A DNA stretch of 6,117 bases, from NCBI GenBank assembly GCA_964392965.1, contig CAYMSA010000091.1:1-6117 (forward strand), written 5' to 3'. A model generated the notes under the pieces. It was not told the DNA's origin, ran no database searches, and worked only from the letters and a program-made list of their open reading frames with translations. This DNA is from CAYMSA01 sp964392965. Its GTDB lineage: Bacteria; Actinomycetota; Coriobacteriia; Anaerosomatales; Anaerosomataceae. A program made the position numbers and the translations under genes. Of this stretch, positions 1-5,401 are shown one piece after another (position 1 is the first letter of the stretch; each line of letters opens with the position of its first letter).

Positions 1-245
1 CTGTAGTGCAGGGCGTTGGTGTTCTTGAAGAGGTAGGACGAGCCCCGCAGCATTCCCCAGGAAGCCAGGTAGTAGCCGAGGTGAAGGCAGGACAGCTCCA
101 TGTCCTCGGTGGGGGAGGGGTGGTCCTGGAAGTAGTCGTAGCAGAAGTCCCAGGACCGTTCGCGGCGCCGCGACGGGGCACGGCCCCAATCGCCGAGGAA
201 CGCGTCGACGGCAGCGGCGATCTGGCCGGAGGGAATGTCACGCAT
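1..245 (-). CDS. Conserved hypothetical protein, N-terminal part, runs off left edge
   Basis: Eighty-one codons are visible from an ATG at 245-243; the frame is open to the window edge, so the C-terminus is missing. A strong AGGAGG (complement of 250-255) sits 4 bp before the ATG and overlaps the stop codon of the upstream nuclease gene (254-256). This decides the start and implies translational coupling. The visible protein is soluble, with no signal peptide or membrane segment. It has an aromatic run around residues 32-39 (WDFCYDYF) and a striking block at residues 54-72 containing LHLGYYLASWGM and LRGSSYLF. From memory, this LASWGM/RGSS block recurs in a widespread bacterial family of unknown function; I cannot name a Pfam entry. 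The tight operon with a PD-(D/E)XK protein suggests a partner role, which is inference. No catalytic motif is evident. Confidence 0.8.
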   Translation of the reverse strand, partial: MRDIPSGQIAAAVDAFLGDWGRAPSRRRERSWDFCYDYFQDHPSPTEDMELSCLHLGYYLASWGMLRGSSYLFKNTNALHY

Positions 246-253
246 GCGTCCTC

Positions 254-718
254 CTACGCCGTCCAGGTCCTCGACTCGACCTGACCGTCAGGGCTCAGCA
301 GCACGACGTGGACCGCGGCTGCTTCCAATCCTGAGCGGGTGGCCTCCACGAGGGACCGGTACCGTGCGTGGTCAGGTAGCACGATCAGCGATTCGCGGCC
401 CGGGTGAGCCTCCCGAAGCATCAGCGCGGCAAGGATCGCTTTGGCGAACCAGTTCCGGGCCTGACTGTTCGGACTGGACCTCTTCCGTTCACCCGCTCGG
501 GACGGATCCTCGTAACCCGAGGAGGGGAAGCCTTTCACCTCCGCGCCCAGAGTCCGTGTGTCCTTGTGGGCCAAGACATCGACGCCGGGCGCCTTCGTGG
601 CAGTGTCCGCCACCGCATCGATCACCCACCCTGAGGCGATCAAGGTCTGGGCGAAGACGTTCTGCACGCACCCCTCCCACGGCCAGGTCTTCACCGCAGG
701 AGACGAACTCACCCGCAC
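254..718 (-). CDS. PD-(D/E)XK nuclease-like protein, 154 aa
   Basis: GTG start at 718 with AAGGAGG (complement of 727-733) 8 bp upstream; an alternative GTG lies two codons later. The probable nuclease core is E15 (WEG, helix 1), D47 (GVDVLA), then E60-V-K62 (GAEVKG) on the next strand. This is the E...D...ExK arrangement of the restriction-endonuclease-like fold. Q86 in QARNWFAKA falls where the post-ExK helix often carries a conserved Gln. At 154 aa it is little more than a bare catalytic domain, with no visible DNA-binding or helicase module. It is first in a minus-strand operon with the partial gene to its left. A 9-bp direct-repeat array lies 60-100 bp upstream. A role in DNA cleavage or foreign-DNA defence is inferred; DNA or RNA specificity cannot be read. 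The fold call is fairly secure and the function is not. Confidence 0.82.
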   Translation of the reverse strand: MRVSSSPAVKTWPWEGCVQNVFAQTLIASGWVIDAVADTATKAPGVDVLAHKDTRTLGAEVKGFPSSGYEDPSRAGERKRSSPNSQARNWFAKAILAALMLREAHPGRESLIVLPDHARYRSLVEATRSGLEAAAVHVVLLSPDGQVESRTWTA

Positions 719-755
719 TCCGGACGCCTCCTTCTCGTTCCCAATTCTCGAATCG

Positions 756-761
756 AGCGTA
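756..761 (-). promoter_or_regulatory. Candidate -10 box for the nuclease operon
   Basis: Read on the minus strand, TACGCT fits an actinobacterial TAnnnT -10. It would start transcription near 750, leaving about 30 nt of leader that carries the AAGGAGG of the nuclease gene. No good -35 is seen at 17-18 bp. Instead the 9-bp repeat array (780-815) begins about 19 bp further upstream, where an activator or repressor could contact polymerase. A short dyad CTCGA-A-TCGAG (747-757) overlaps the expected start site. Confidence 0.35.
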
Positions 762-779
762 GCGACCTCACCCGCCCCG

Positions 780-815
780 TGCTGTGAATGCTGCCAATGC
801 TGTGAATGCGGTGAT
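780..815. repeat. Array A: four tandem 9-bp direct repeats
   Basis: Units in order on the plus strand are TGCTGTGAA (780), TGCTGCCAA (789), TGCTGTGAA (798) and TGCGGTGAT (807), followed by a fragment TGC/TAG (816-821). The period is exactly 9 bp, with a short A/T-rich AAT step once per unit in otherwise G/C-rich DNA. It lies in the gap between the starting nuclease operon (left) and the end of the 839-1342 gene (right), about 60 bp upstream of the nuclease start codon. A very similar array is at 4542-4586 and a degenerate one at 1900-1968. A protein-binding direct-repeat site is the simplest reading; a recombination or insertion boundary is the alternative. Confidence 0.8.
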
Positions 816-838
816 TGCTAGCGAACAAACTTGGGCCC

Positions 839-1342
839 TCAGCGTCGTAGAACCTCGGACATCGTGCTGGTGAGGTCCTGGCGCAGTTGGTGGGCTCTGG
901 CATGGATCGTGCGTACCCGTTCTTTGTCAGAGGAACGGATCGCGCGAGACAGCTCCGCCAGTTCACGGCTCACTGCTACCGCCTGTTCGACAACCTCCAC
1001 GGGTCCGAGAAGCTCTACCACGGATGCGCTCCTCGCCATCCGCGCGTAGACGCGCTCCCGTGCTTCGGAATCGGCGAATGGGCGGGTCGCATACTCGAGA
1101 GCGATCGTGTCGTTGACGTTGAGTTCCAGCACTTCATCGACGTGGCAGAGCAGTTCTGCGAAAGCAGCACAGCGCCTGTCACGGAGCCACTGCGAATCAC
1201 GCGTCGCCTCGGCGTGCTCCGCCATGACCTCGGTGTGCTCCAACTGCCGACGCAGATTCGCTCGGCCGAACCATCCCGTGATTGCGCTCCCGGACAGCGT
1301 TCCCACGATGCCGAGCATCGCCACCGCAAAAGTCAGATCCAT
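839..1342 (-). CDS. Small membrane-anchored helical protein, 167 aa, unknown function
   Basis: ATG start at 1342-1340, stop TGA at 841-839. Residues 3-24 are a hydrophobic Gly/Ala-rich segment (LTFAVAMLGIVGTLSG...) that should be a single N-terminal membrane anchor. Residues 28-62 are a charged amphipathic helix, possibly coiled coil, with a RDSQWLRDRRCAAFAELL stretch. The rest (63-167) is predicted to be mostly helical and cytoplasmic. Short anchored proteins of this layout (TM, then a helix with a W-L-R-x-R-R-x-A motif) are abundant in actinobacteria and usually annotated only as hypothetical. No enzyme motif is seen. The gene diverges from the 1459-1707 gene across a 116-bp shared promoter region. 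No clear Shine-Dalgarno precedes the ATG and a -10-like box lies 6 bp upstream, so a leaderless mRNA is likely. Confidence 0.82.
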   Translation of the reverse strand: MDLTFAVAMLGIVGTLSGSAITGWFGRANLRRQLEHTEVMAEHAEATRDSQWLRDRRCAAFAELLCHVDEVLELNVNDTIALEYATRPFADSEARERVYARMARSASVVELLGPVEVVEQAVAVSRELAELSRAIRSSDKERVRTIHARAHQLRQDLTSTMSEVLRR

Positions 1343-1348
1343 GGAGTC

Positions 1349-1354
1349 AAGCTA
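1349..1354 (-). promoter_or_regulatory. Candidate -10 box for a leaderless transcript
   Basis: On the minus strand TAGCTT is followed by six bases and then the ATG at 1342. With no Shine-Dalgarno in between, the A of the ATG is the expected transcription start. The -35 (ACAACG at a 17-bp spacing) is weak. The spacing is the same as at the 2068 gene, where TACCGT is followed by six bases and the ATG. Confidence 0.4.
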
Positions 1355-1418
1355 TCCGGCGCCGCCCGCGACGTTGTGAGACCCCCGATCGTGTCAGCGG
1401 GCCATACGACCATGGGAG

Positions 1419-1434
1419 CAGCCCAAACGGGCTG
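1419..1434. repeat. Short inverted repeat in the divergent intergenic region
   Basis: CAGCCC and GGGCTG form perfect 6-bp arms around an AAAC loop, 25 bp before the ATG of the 1459 gene and just before its AAGGAG. It could be a small leader hairpin or an operator between the two divergent genes. A -10-like TACGAC at 1404-1409 would place the hairpin at the 5' end of the transcript. With arms this short, chance is not excluded. Confidence 0.35.
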
Positions 1435-1458
1435 TACCTCACGAGAAGGAGCGAACGT

Positions 1459-1707
1459 ATGACAGTCGCCACTCACACCGTCCGGGTGCTGTGGAAGTGC
1501 CGGGTCGGCCACGAACACACCCTCTGCGTCCCCATCGACCGCGGCGTCCCACCAGAATTGCGCTGCGATGCAGCCCAAGGTCCCGGATACGGTCCAGGCG
1601 GGAATGGGTGCACCATCCCCGCTGACCTCTCAGACCGTGTCGAACGGCAGCTCCGGGACAACTTCCAAGACGCCAAACGGAACGGGATGGTGATCATCAC
1701 GAGCTGA
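1459..1707 (+). CDS. Small zinc-ribbon-like protein, 82 aa
   Basis: The start is placed at ATG 1459 because AAGGAG (1446-1451) lies 7 bp upstream; the frame is open further 5' to about 1282, but that part only shadows the divergent gene. Stop TGA at 1705-1707. Cys14 and His18 (WKCRVGHEH), Cys36 (ELRC) and Cys51 (GNGCTIP) are spaced like ligands of one treble-clef/zinc-ribbon site. A Gly-rich loop (41-50) lies between the last two. The C-terminal part (56-77) is an amphipathic helix (VERQLRDNFQDAKRNG). From memory, actinobacterial genomes carry many short proteins of this pattern, without a known function. It is divergent from the anchored protein and 360 bp upstream of the large nuclease gene. 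Nucleic-acid or protein binding is a reasonable guess only. Confidence 0.85.
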   Translation: MTVATHTVRVLWKCRVGHEHTLCVPIDRGVPPELRCDAAQGPGYGPGGNGCTIPADLSDRVERQLRDNFQDAKRNGMVIITS

Positions 1708-1899
1708 CAAGGTAGAGCAAGCTCTCGCCTAGTCGACAACATGCCCGTCGACGTGCCCTACAAGATCACTCATCACCGAATCCGACCCCAAGAGCGAGGT
1801 CACCTCCAACGAGGTCCTCGAGGTTGATCGACTCCACAACGGAGTGGACTCGTCAACGCCAAGACACTGGCGAACCCTTCCGCCACGGCCCCGGATACT

Positions 1900-1968
1900 T
1901 GCTGTGAACGCGTTGATTGGGCGCCAATGGAGCAGGTGCAGTGTGAGGAGTGTGAAGAATGCGATGAG
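1900..1968. repeat. Patch C: degenerate 9-bp direct repeats upstream of the large gene
   Basis: The patch begins with an exact TGCTGTGAA (1900-1908), the same unit as in arrays A and B, followed by CGCGTTGAT (1909) and TGGGCGCCA (1918). After a 1-bp phase slip it ends with three further units of period 9: TGTGAGGAG (1942), TGTGAAGAA (1951) and TGCGATGAG (1960). It lies about 90-155 bp upstream of the candidate -10 of the 2068 gene and in the same top-strand orientation as A and B. The middle is too degenerate to be sure the whole patch is one array. Confidence 0.5.
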
Positions 1969-2055
1969 CAACCACCCTCTACAAGGGGCTGCACTCAGCG
2001 AAGCGACTGTTGTCTTGACCCCCATGACACTCGATGAGGTGTCGGTGGTGCCGGT

Positions 2056-2061
2056 TACCGT
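2056..2061 (+). promoter_or_regulatory. Candidate -10 box for leaderless nuclease transcript
   Basis: TACCGT is followed by six bases and ATG 2068. No Shine-Dalgarno lies in the 25 bp before the ATG, so a leaderless transcript starting at the ATG is the simplest reading. No good -35 is visible at normal spacing, so the promoter may depend on an activator; repeat patch C lies upstream. Confidence 0.4.
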
Positions 2062-2067
2062 GCGCGT

Positions 2068-4530
2068 ATGAGCAGTGGCAAGACATCTCACCGTCGGCGG
2101 CAGGCTCGCCGTGAACGAAAGAAGCGGGCGCGTGGCCAGGAACCCTCGGATACCTCGACGGCGGTGGGCCTGGTGGAGCAGTTTGAACGACTGTCCGACT
2201 ACGTGACCTCGGCGACCTCCTTCGAGGAAGCGGCGGAGCTGGCGCGGCGCGATACGCGGCAGGCGTTGCACGACGTGGTGCTCCATGCCCGAGGCCAGAA
2301 CTTGCTGCGTGTGGTTCAGAGCGTCCGAGTTGGCATGGTCATGGACCACGTCGTCAGGGGAGTGGAGCAGGCCGCCGCGGTACTCGAACTCACAGCCATC
2401 GCCCTGGTATGCCGCGACGAGACAGTCGGCCTCGTGGCAACGCCGGAGCGGGATCCCGCGTTCTTCCCACCCCGAGTGCAGGCAGCCGCACGGGAAGCGC
2501 TGGAAGCGGGCGCAATGATCTCCATGTTCGAGAACCCCCCGCACGACCCCGTGGGACAGGTGCTGTTCGCCTCGGTGCAGCGCGAGATCAGGGTCCGCAA
2601 CCCGATCTATCCGCAGATGCTAGTGGAGACGCTGCGGGGCCTCTTCTCTGATCCCGAGGTCAACCGTGATTGCCAGGCGGTGATCGGGTGCACCGGTCTC
2701 GAGGTGGTCAGCGTGATGGAAGCGACACGGTCACTCCTCGTCGATGGCCTCACTCGTCGGTTCGCCCGCATGGAAGCAGCGAGAGACGCCAGCATCCCCT
2801 TCTTGGCCGAGTGGGAGAACGATCGGGCCTCTGCCGGGACGAACGAGGCCACCTACCGTGCCATCGCGACGGAACTGATGGCAGCGCTCGAGGACCTCAC
2901 GACCACTATCGACGAGGCCGCTGTCATCGACACCCCGGTCGTGGCTGAACGGGCGGAATGTTCACCCGAGACCGTTGAGACCGTGATTGAGATGTTCACG
3001 CTCCGCGACCCGGGCGACGTCACCGAGGTGGCAGAACGCTTCTTCCACGGGGACAACCCGCTACGCACCGCACCGATCGTCGGTGATCTCACCGGTCGGC
3101 GGATGCTCGTCCACGACGCTCTAGCACTCCCCGCAGTTCGGGAGGTCCTTGAGACCCGACTGAACGAAGCAGGCAAATCAGCTGCCTACCTACGCCACCG
3201 TGGACAGTGGGTGGAAGACACCGCTCTTGACCTCCTCGCCGGAGTCTTCCCCGGAGCCACGATCCACCGTTCCTTCGAGTACTTCGTCCCGGATCCTCAG
3301 TCCGCAACTCCGCAGACTGATCCGGCCTCGTTTACCAAGCGTGTGGAGGCGGATGGGCTGATCGTTGTGGACGACGTCGCTCTGATCGTCGAGGTCAAGG
3401 CTGTCGCTCTCTCCCCAGGCGCCCGGGCCGGCGTAGGACGAAAACTGCAGGAAAAGCTCCGAGATATCGTCACCAAAGCAGCGGTCCAGGCTGAACGGCT
3501 GCGCGAACGCATCCTCACCGACAGGCAGCTCCGCCTCAATGATGGCGAGTGGCTCGACGTCAGTGGCATCCGCGAGGTGCACACCATCGCCGTGAGCCTG
3601 GAAGATCTCTCCGGGGTGAGTACCGCGACGGCACTTCTTGTCCAAGCTGGGGTACTTTCCCCTGGCGGGATTCCGTGGACCGTCTCGTTGCACGACCTGC
3701 GCATCATCTGCGACCTCGTCGACCGGCCCGCTGAGCTGCTGCTCTACCTGCGCCGACGAACACACCCCGAGGCCACCCAGAAGTACCTCGCTGTGGACGA
3801 GCTCGATCTCTACCTTCACTTCCTGGAACTCGGTCTCTATGTCGAACCTGACCCGCATGGGACAGCCGAGGCACTCCCGTGGTCCGGGCAACCCTCAGTG
3901 GCCGATCTCCGCCGTTACGCCGCCCAACATCGCGAGCTCATCGAGAGCCGGACTGACCCACTGGATGCCTGGTACGCAGCACGATTCGATCCCGAGGCCC
4001 CTCCAGCGCCGAAACCCGTGTGGGTAGGCGATCCGGCGCTCCTTCAGCTCGTCGACGACCTCGCTGCCATGCGTCGGGCGGGGTGGCTGTCCACGGCAGC
4101 GGTAATGATGGAGGGCAACGCGCACGCCCAACGCCGATTTGGACGACAAGCCCGTGATCTCAGTCGGATGGTCAAGGAAGACGGACAACAGCATTCGTGT
4201 ACCCGTATCACCATTGACACCGCTGGCAACCCCGTCGTCATTGCCTGGGCGTGCTGTGGCCGCGGTGAGACCCTCGGAGAGGTCAGGGAGCAACTCGAAG
4301 GCTATCTGTCCGCCAAGAAACACCAGGTCCAGGCACATCGTGCCGCCCTCATGATCTTCGACACCGCGGGGACCACCCTCCTCGAACTGCTCTTTGACAA
4401 CCGGGAACCAGGATCAGACCCCGACCTCGACGAAGCGGCACAGAGACTCTTCGCTCTCGACAAGGCGAAGCACATCCCCCCATCGAAAGCGACGCGCCGG
4501 AAGAAGAGCAGCGCGAGGCGGCGCAAGTGA
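2068..4530 (+). CDS. Large PD-(D/E)XK nuclease-like protein, 820 aa, novel architecture
   Basis: ATG 2068, stop TGA 4528-4530; high-GC codon use throughout and no internal break. Residues 1-23 are very basic (HRRRQARRERKKRARG), as is the tail 808-820, suggesting nucleic-acid contact. Residues 30-280 look like helical bundles. Residues 288-310 (TPVVAERAECSPETVETVIEMF) resemble a helix-turn-helix. The probable catalytic core is E383 (GQWVEDTA), D429 (VEADGLIV), then E442-V-K444 (LIVEVKA), with Q474 in the following helix (KAAVQAERL). This is the E...D...ExK...Q order seen in NERD-like and other restriction-endonuclease-fold families. The region 500-640 may be an accessory domain. A last domain (about 655-780) carries a CC pair (729-730) and VVIAWACCGRGE. 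There is no helicase, methyltransferase or ATPase motif. It stands alone between two repeat arrays. Effector nuclease of a single-gene defence system is inference. Confidence 0.85.
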   Translation: MSSGKTSHRRRQARRERKKRARGQEPSDTSTAVGLVEQFERLSDYVTSATSFEEAAELARRDTRQALHDVVLHARGQNLLRVVQSVRVGMVMDHVVRGVEQAAAVLELTAIALVCRDETVGLVATPERDPAFFPPRVQAAAREALEAGAMISMFENPPHDPVGQVLFASVQREIRVRNPIYPQMLVETLRGLFSDPEVNRDCQAVIGCTGLEVVSVMEATRSLLVDGLTRRFARMEAARDASIPFLAEWENDRASAGTNEATYRAIATELMAALEDLTTTIDEAAVIDTPVVAERAECSPETVETVIEMFTLRDPGDVTEVAERFFHGDNPLRTAPIVGDLTGRRMLVHDALALPAVREVLETRLNEAGKSAAYLRHRGQWVEDTALDLLAGVFPGATIHRSFEYFVPDPQSATPQTDPASFTKRVEADGLIVVDDVALIVEVKAVALSPGARAGVGRKLQEKLRDIVTKAAVQAERLRERILTDRQLRLNDGEWLDVSGIREVHTIAVSLEDLSGVSTATALLVQAGVLSPGGIPWTVSLHDLRIICDLVDRPAELLLYLRRRTHPEATQKYLAVDELDLYLHFLELGLYVEPDPHGTAEALPWSGQPSVADLRRYAAQHRELIESRTDPLDAWYAARFDPEAPPAPKPVWVGDPALLQLVDDLAAMRRAGWLSTAAVMMEGNAHAQRRFGRQARDLSRMVKEDGQQHSCTRITIDTAGNPVVIAWACCGRGETLGEVREQLEGYLSAKKHQVQAHRAALMIFDTAGTTLLELLFDNREPGSDPDLDEAAQRLFALDKAKHIPPSKATRRKKSSARRRK

Positions 4531-4541
4531 GCGTGCTACAA

Positions 4542-4586
4542 CGTTGTGATTGCTGCTAATGCTGTGAATGCTACTAATCCATGCAA
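4542..4586. repeat. Array B: 9-bp direct repeats after the large nuclease gene
   Basis: Units on the plus strand are CGTTGTGAT (4542), TGCTGCTAA (4551), TGCTGTGAA (4560), TGCTACTAA (4569) and a diverged TCCATGCAA (4578). It shares AATGCTGTGAATGC exactly with array A (796-809 there, 4558-4571 here) and also GTGATTGCT (811-819; 4546-4554). In-frame TAA triplets within the units show that it is not a coding repeat. It starts 12 bp after the stop of the 820-aa gene, between convergent genes, and has the same orientation as array A. Confidence 0.78.
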
Positions 4587-4591
4587 TCGCA

Positions 4592-4609
4592 GCTCCCACG
4601 GGTGGGAGC
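4592..4609. terminator. Hairpin between convergent genes, probable terminator
   Basis: GCTCCCAC and GTGGGAGC are perfect 8-bp arms separated by GG; in practice the stem is GCTCCC/GGGAGC with a 6-nt loop. It lies 62 bp after the 820-aa gene and 48 bp beyond the tail of the minus-strand small gene, so it could serve both directions. No T-tract follows on either strand, which is common for actinobacterial terminators but lowers confidence. Confidence 0.5.
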
Positions 4610-4675
4610 GCTTCGGGGAGGGTAGCTGCCCGTGGCAAGTTCCGCGTAAGGGATGATCAGTCAGGCTTCCATCGT

Positions 4676-4852
4676 TCAGTCGCCTGAATCGCGCGTGCGA
4701 GTTTCGCTATCTCCTCGCCGGTCGCCGCTGGCAAGGAGTGTGGCTGGGATCATCACGGGTACAGGAGGTGGCTGTGGCCCCGGATTAGTGGTTGTTGGCG
4801 TAGCTTCACCCGAACCGCCCGGCCCTTGCGCCTGGACCTGGTCGTCAGCCAT
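4676..4852 (-). CDS. Small Pro/Gly/Thr-rich ORF, 58 aa, probably frameshifted near its end
   Basis: ATG at 4852-4850 is preceded by GAAGGG (complement of 4860-4865) with a 7-bp gap, and starts 15 bp after the stop of the three-TM gene, so the two form an operon. Residues 1-35 are acidic then low-complexity (EATPTTTNPGPQPPPVPV) and look like a flexible linker. From about residue 40 the frame turns into an Arg/Asp-rich run typical of an out-of-frame reading and stops at 4678-4676. The +1 frame over the same bases (about 4735 down to 4660) instead reads PAATGEEIAKLARAIQATER..., a well-formed amphipathic helix ending at TGA 4659-4657. A single lost or gained base between about 4755 and 4725 would join the two. 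No family is recognised. It may be a small partner of the membrane protein, intact or decayed. Confidence 0.55.
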   Translation of the reverse strand: MADDQVQAQGPGGSGEATPTTTNPGPQPPPVPVMIPATLLASGDRRGDSETRTRDSGD

Positions 4853-4867
4853 GTTCCTACCCTTCTG

Positions 4868-5401
4868 TTAGCAGATGATCGAAGCCAAGACGGCGACGAC
4901 CAAGAGAGCAGCCCCCACCGCTGTCATGAGGAGAGCCCATCTGATTGCCCGTTGACGCTTCTCCGCAAGTTGAACAAGCTCAACGAGGGGCGATGCTTGG
5001 TCATGGAATTGCAGCGATTCCTCGACGATGGCGGTTGCGGGATCGCTTGGACTGTACCCAGGGACTGTCTTCTGAGAGTGGTGAGCCTTCCACAGCTGGC
5101 GATAGCTCTCCACGTTGATACTCGCAATACTTCGCGGCGTCGCGCTGAAGAAGATGATGAAGATGGCGCTTGTCATCGCCAGCATGGCCTGGAGGCTGAG
5201 AACCTGAGCGGAACCGGAGAAGTCCCCGACGATCGGAGCAATAAGCGCAACAAACACGCCGTTGAGTCCGGCAAGCGCCCATGCGGCTTGTCCTGCGGCA
5301 TCAAGTCGACGCTGAAAGTGGTCCATCGTCCACCGGACGTGCTCGAGCCACACGATTTCGGGAGGCGTTCCAGCGGCTATTGGGGTTTCGGGGTCCGGCA
5401 C
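4868..5401 (-). CDS. Three-TM membrane protein resembling Pycsar-type effectors (PycTM-like)
   Basis: GTG start at 5401, stop TAA at 4870-4868, 177 aa. No good Shine-Dalgarno precedes the GTG (a G-run lies about 17 bp away), so the start is uncertain; ATG at codon 26 is an alternative. After a polar N-terminus and an amphipathic helix (20-35, LEHVRWTMDHFQRRLD), membrane segments lie at about 39-58 (WALAGLNGVFVALIAPIVG), 67-87 (ending in a Pro-Arg at 89-90) and 151-175. A soluble helical loop (90-150) separates the second and third. The order helix, TM with a GxNG-like turn, TM ending before PR, loop and C-terminal TM resembles the PycTM family, whose members are membrane-disrupting effectors of cyclic-nucleotide (Pycsar) defence. 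No nucleotide cyclase is in the window. The family match is from memory of pattern and not proven. A perfect inverted repeat flanks the start region. Confidence 0.75.
   Translation of the reverse strand: MPDPETPIAAGTPPEIVWLEHVRWTMDHFQRRLDAAGQAAWALAGLNGVFVALIAPIVGDFSGSAQVLSLQAMLAMTSAIFIIFFSATPRSIASINVESYRQLWKAHHSQKTVPGYSPSDPATAIVEESLQFHDQASPLVELVQLAEKRQRAIRWALLMTAVGAALLVVAVLASIIC

Larger units (their letters stand above)
1708..2067. other. 360-bp intergenic region before the large nuclease gene
   Basis: No convincing gene is seen. At 1741-1850 two frames look weakly coding in succession: a short ATG reading MPVDVPYKIT, then after a frame change a stretch containing ESDPKSEVTSNEVLEVDRLH. This could be a small frameshifted gene remnant, but no family is recognised. 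The 3' half holds a degenerate 9-bp repeat patch (1900-1968) and the candidate promoter of the 2068 gene. A small hairpin (AGAGC-AA-GCTCT, 1714-1725) follows the 1459 gene but is too weak to call a terminator. Confidence 0.5.

Noticed and set aside
558..821. Plus-strand ORF ending in a Cys-rich run (CCECCQCCECGDC), possibly a metal-binding peptide
   Set aside because: Most of it is antisense to the nuclease gene. The Cys run is simply the 9-bp repeat array read in one frame, and the sister array at 4542-4586 has stop codons in that frame.
1714..1725. Small hairpin AGAGC-AA-GCTCT after the zinc-ribbon gene as a terminator
   Set aside because: Five-base arms, a 2-nt loop and no T-tract; too weak to call.
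1729..2544. 271-aa minus-strand open frame
   Set aside because: It covers the promoter region and the 5' part of the 820-aa gene in antisense, has no recognisable domain, and its His/Cys/Arg-rich composition is that of a non-coding frame.
3190..3891. 233-aa minus-strand open frame within the large nuclease gene
   Set aside because: It is fully antisense to the nuclease core, which carries the catalytic motif; no start signal and no family.
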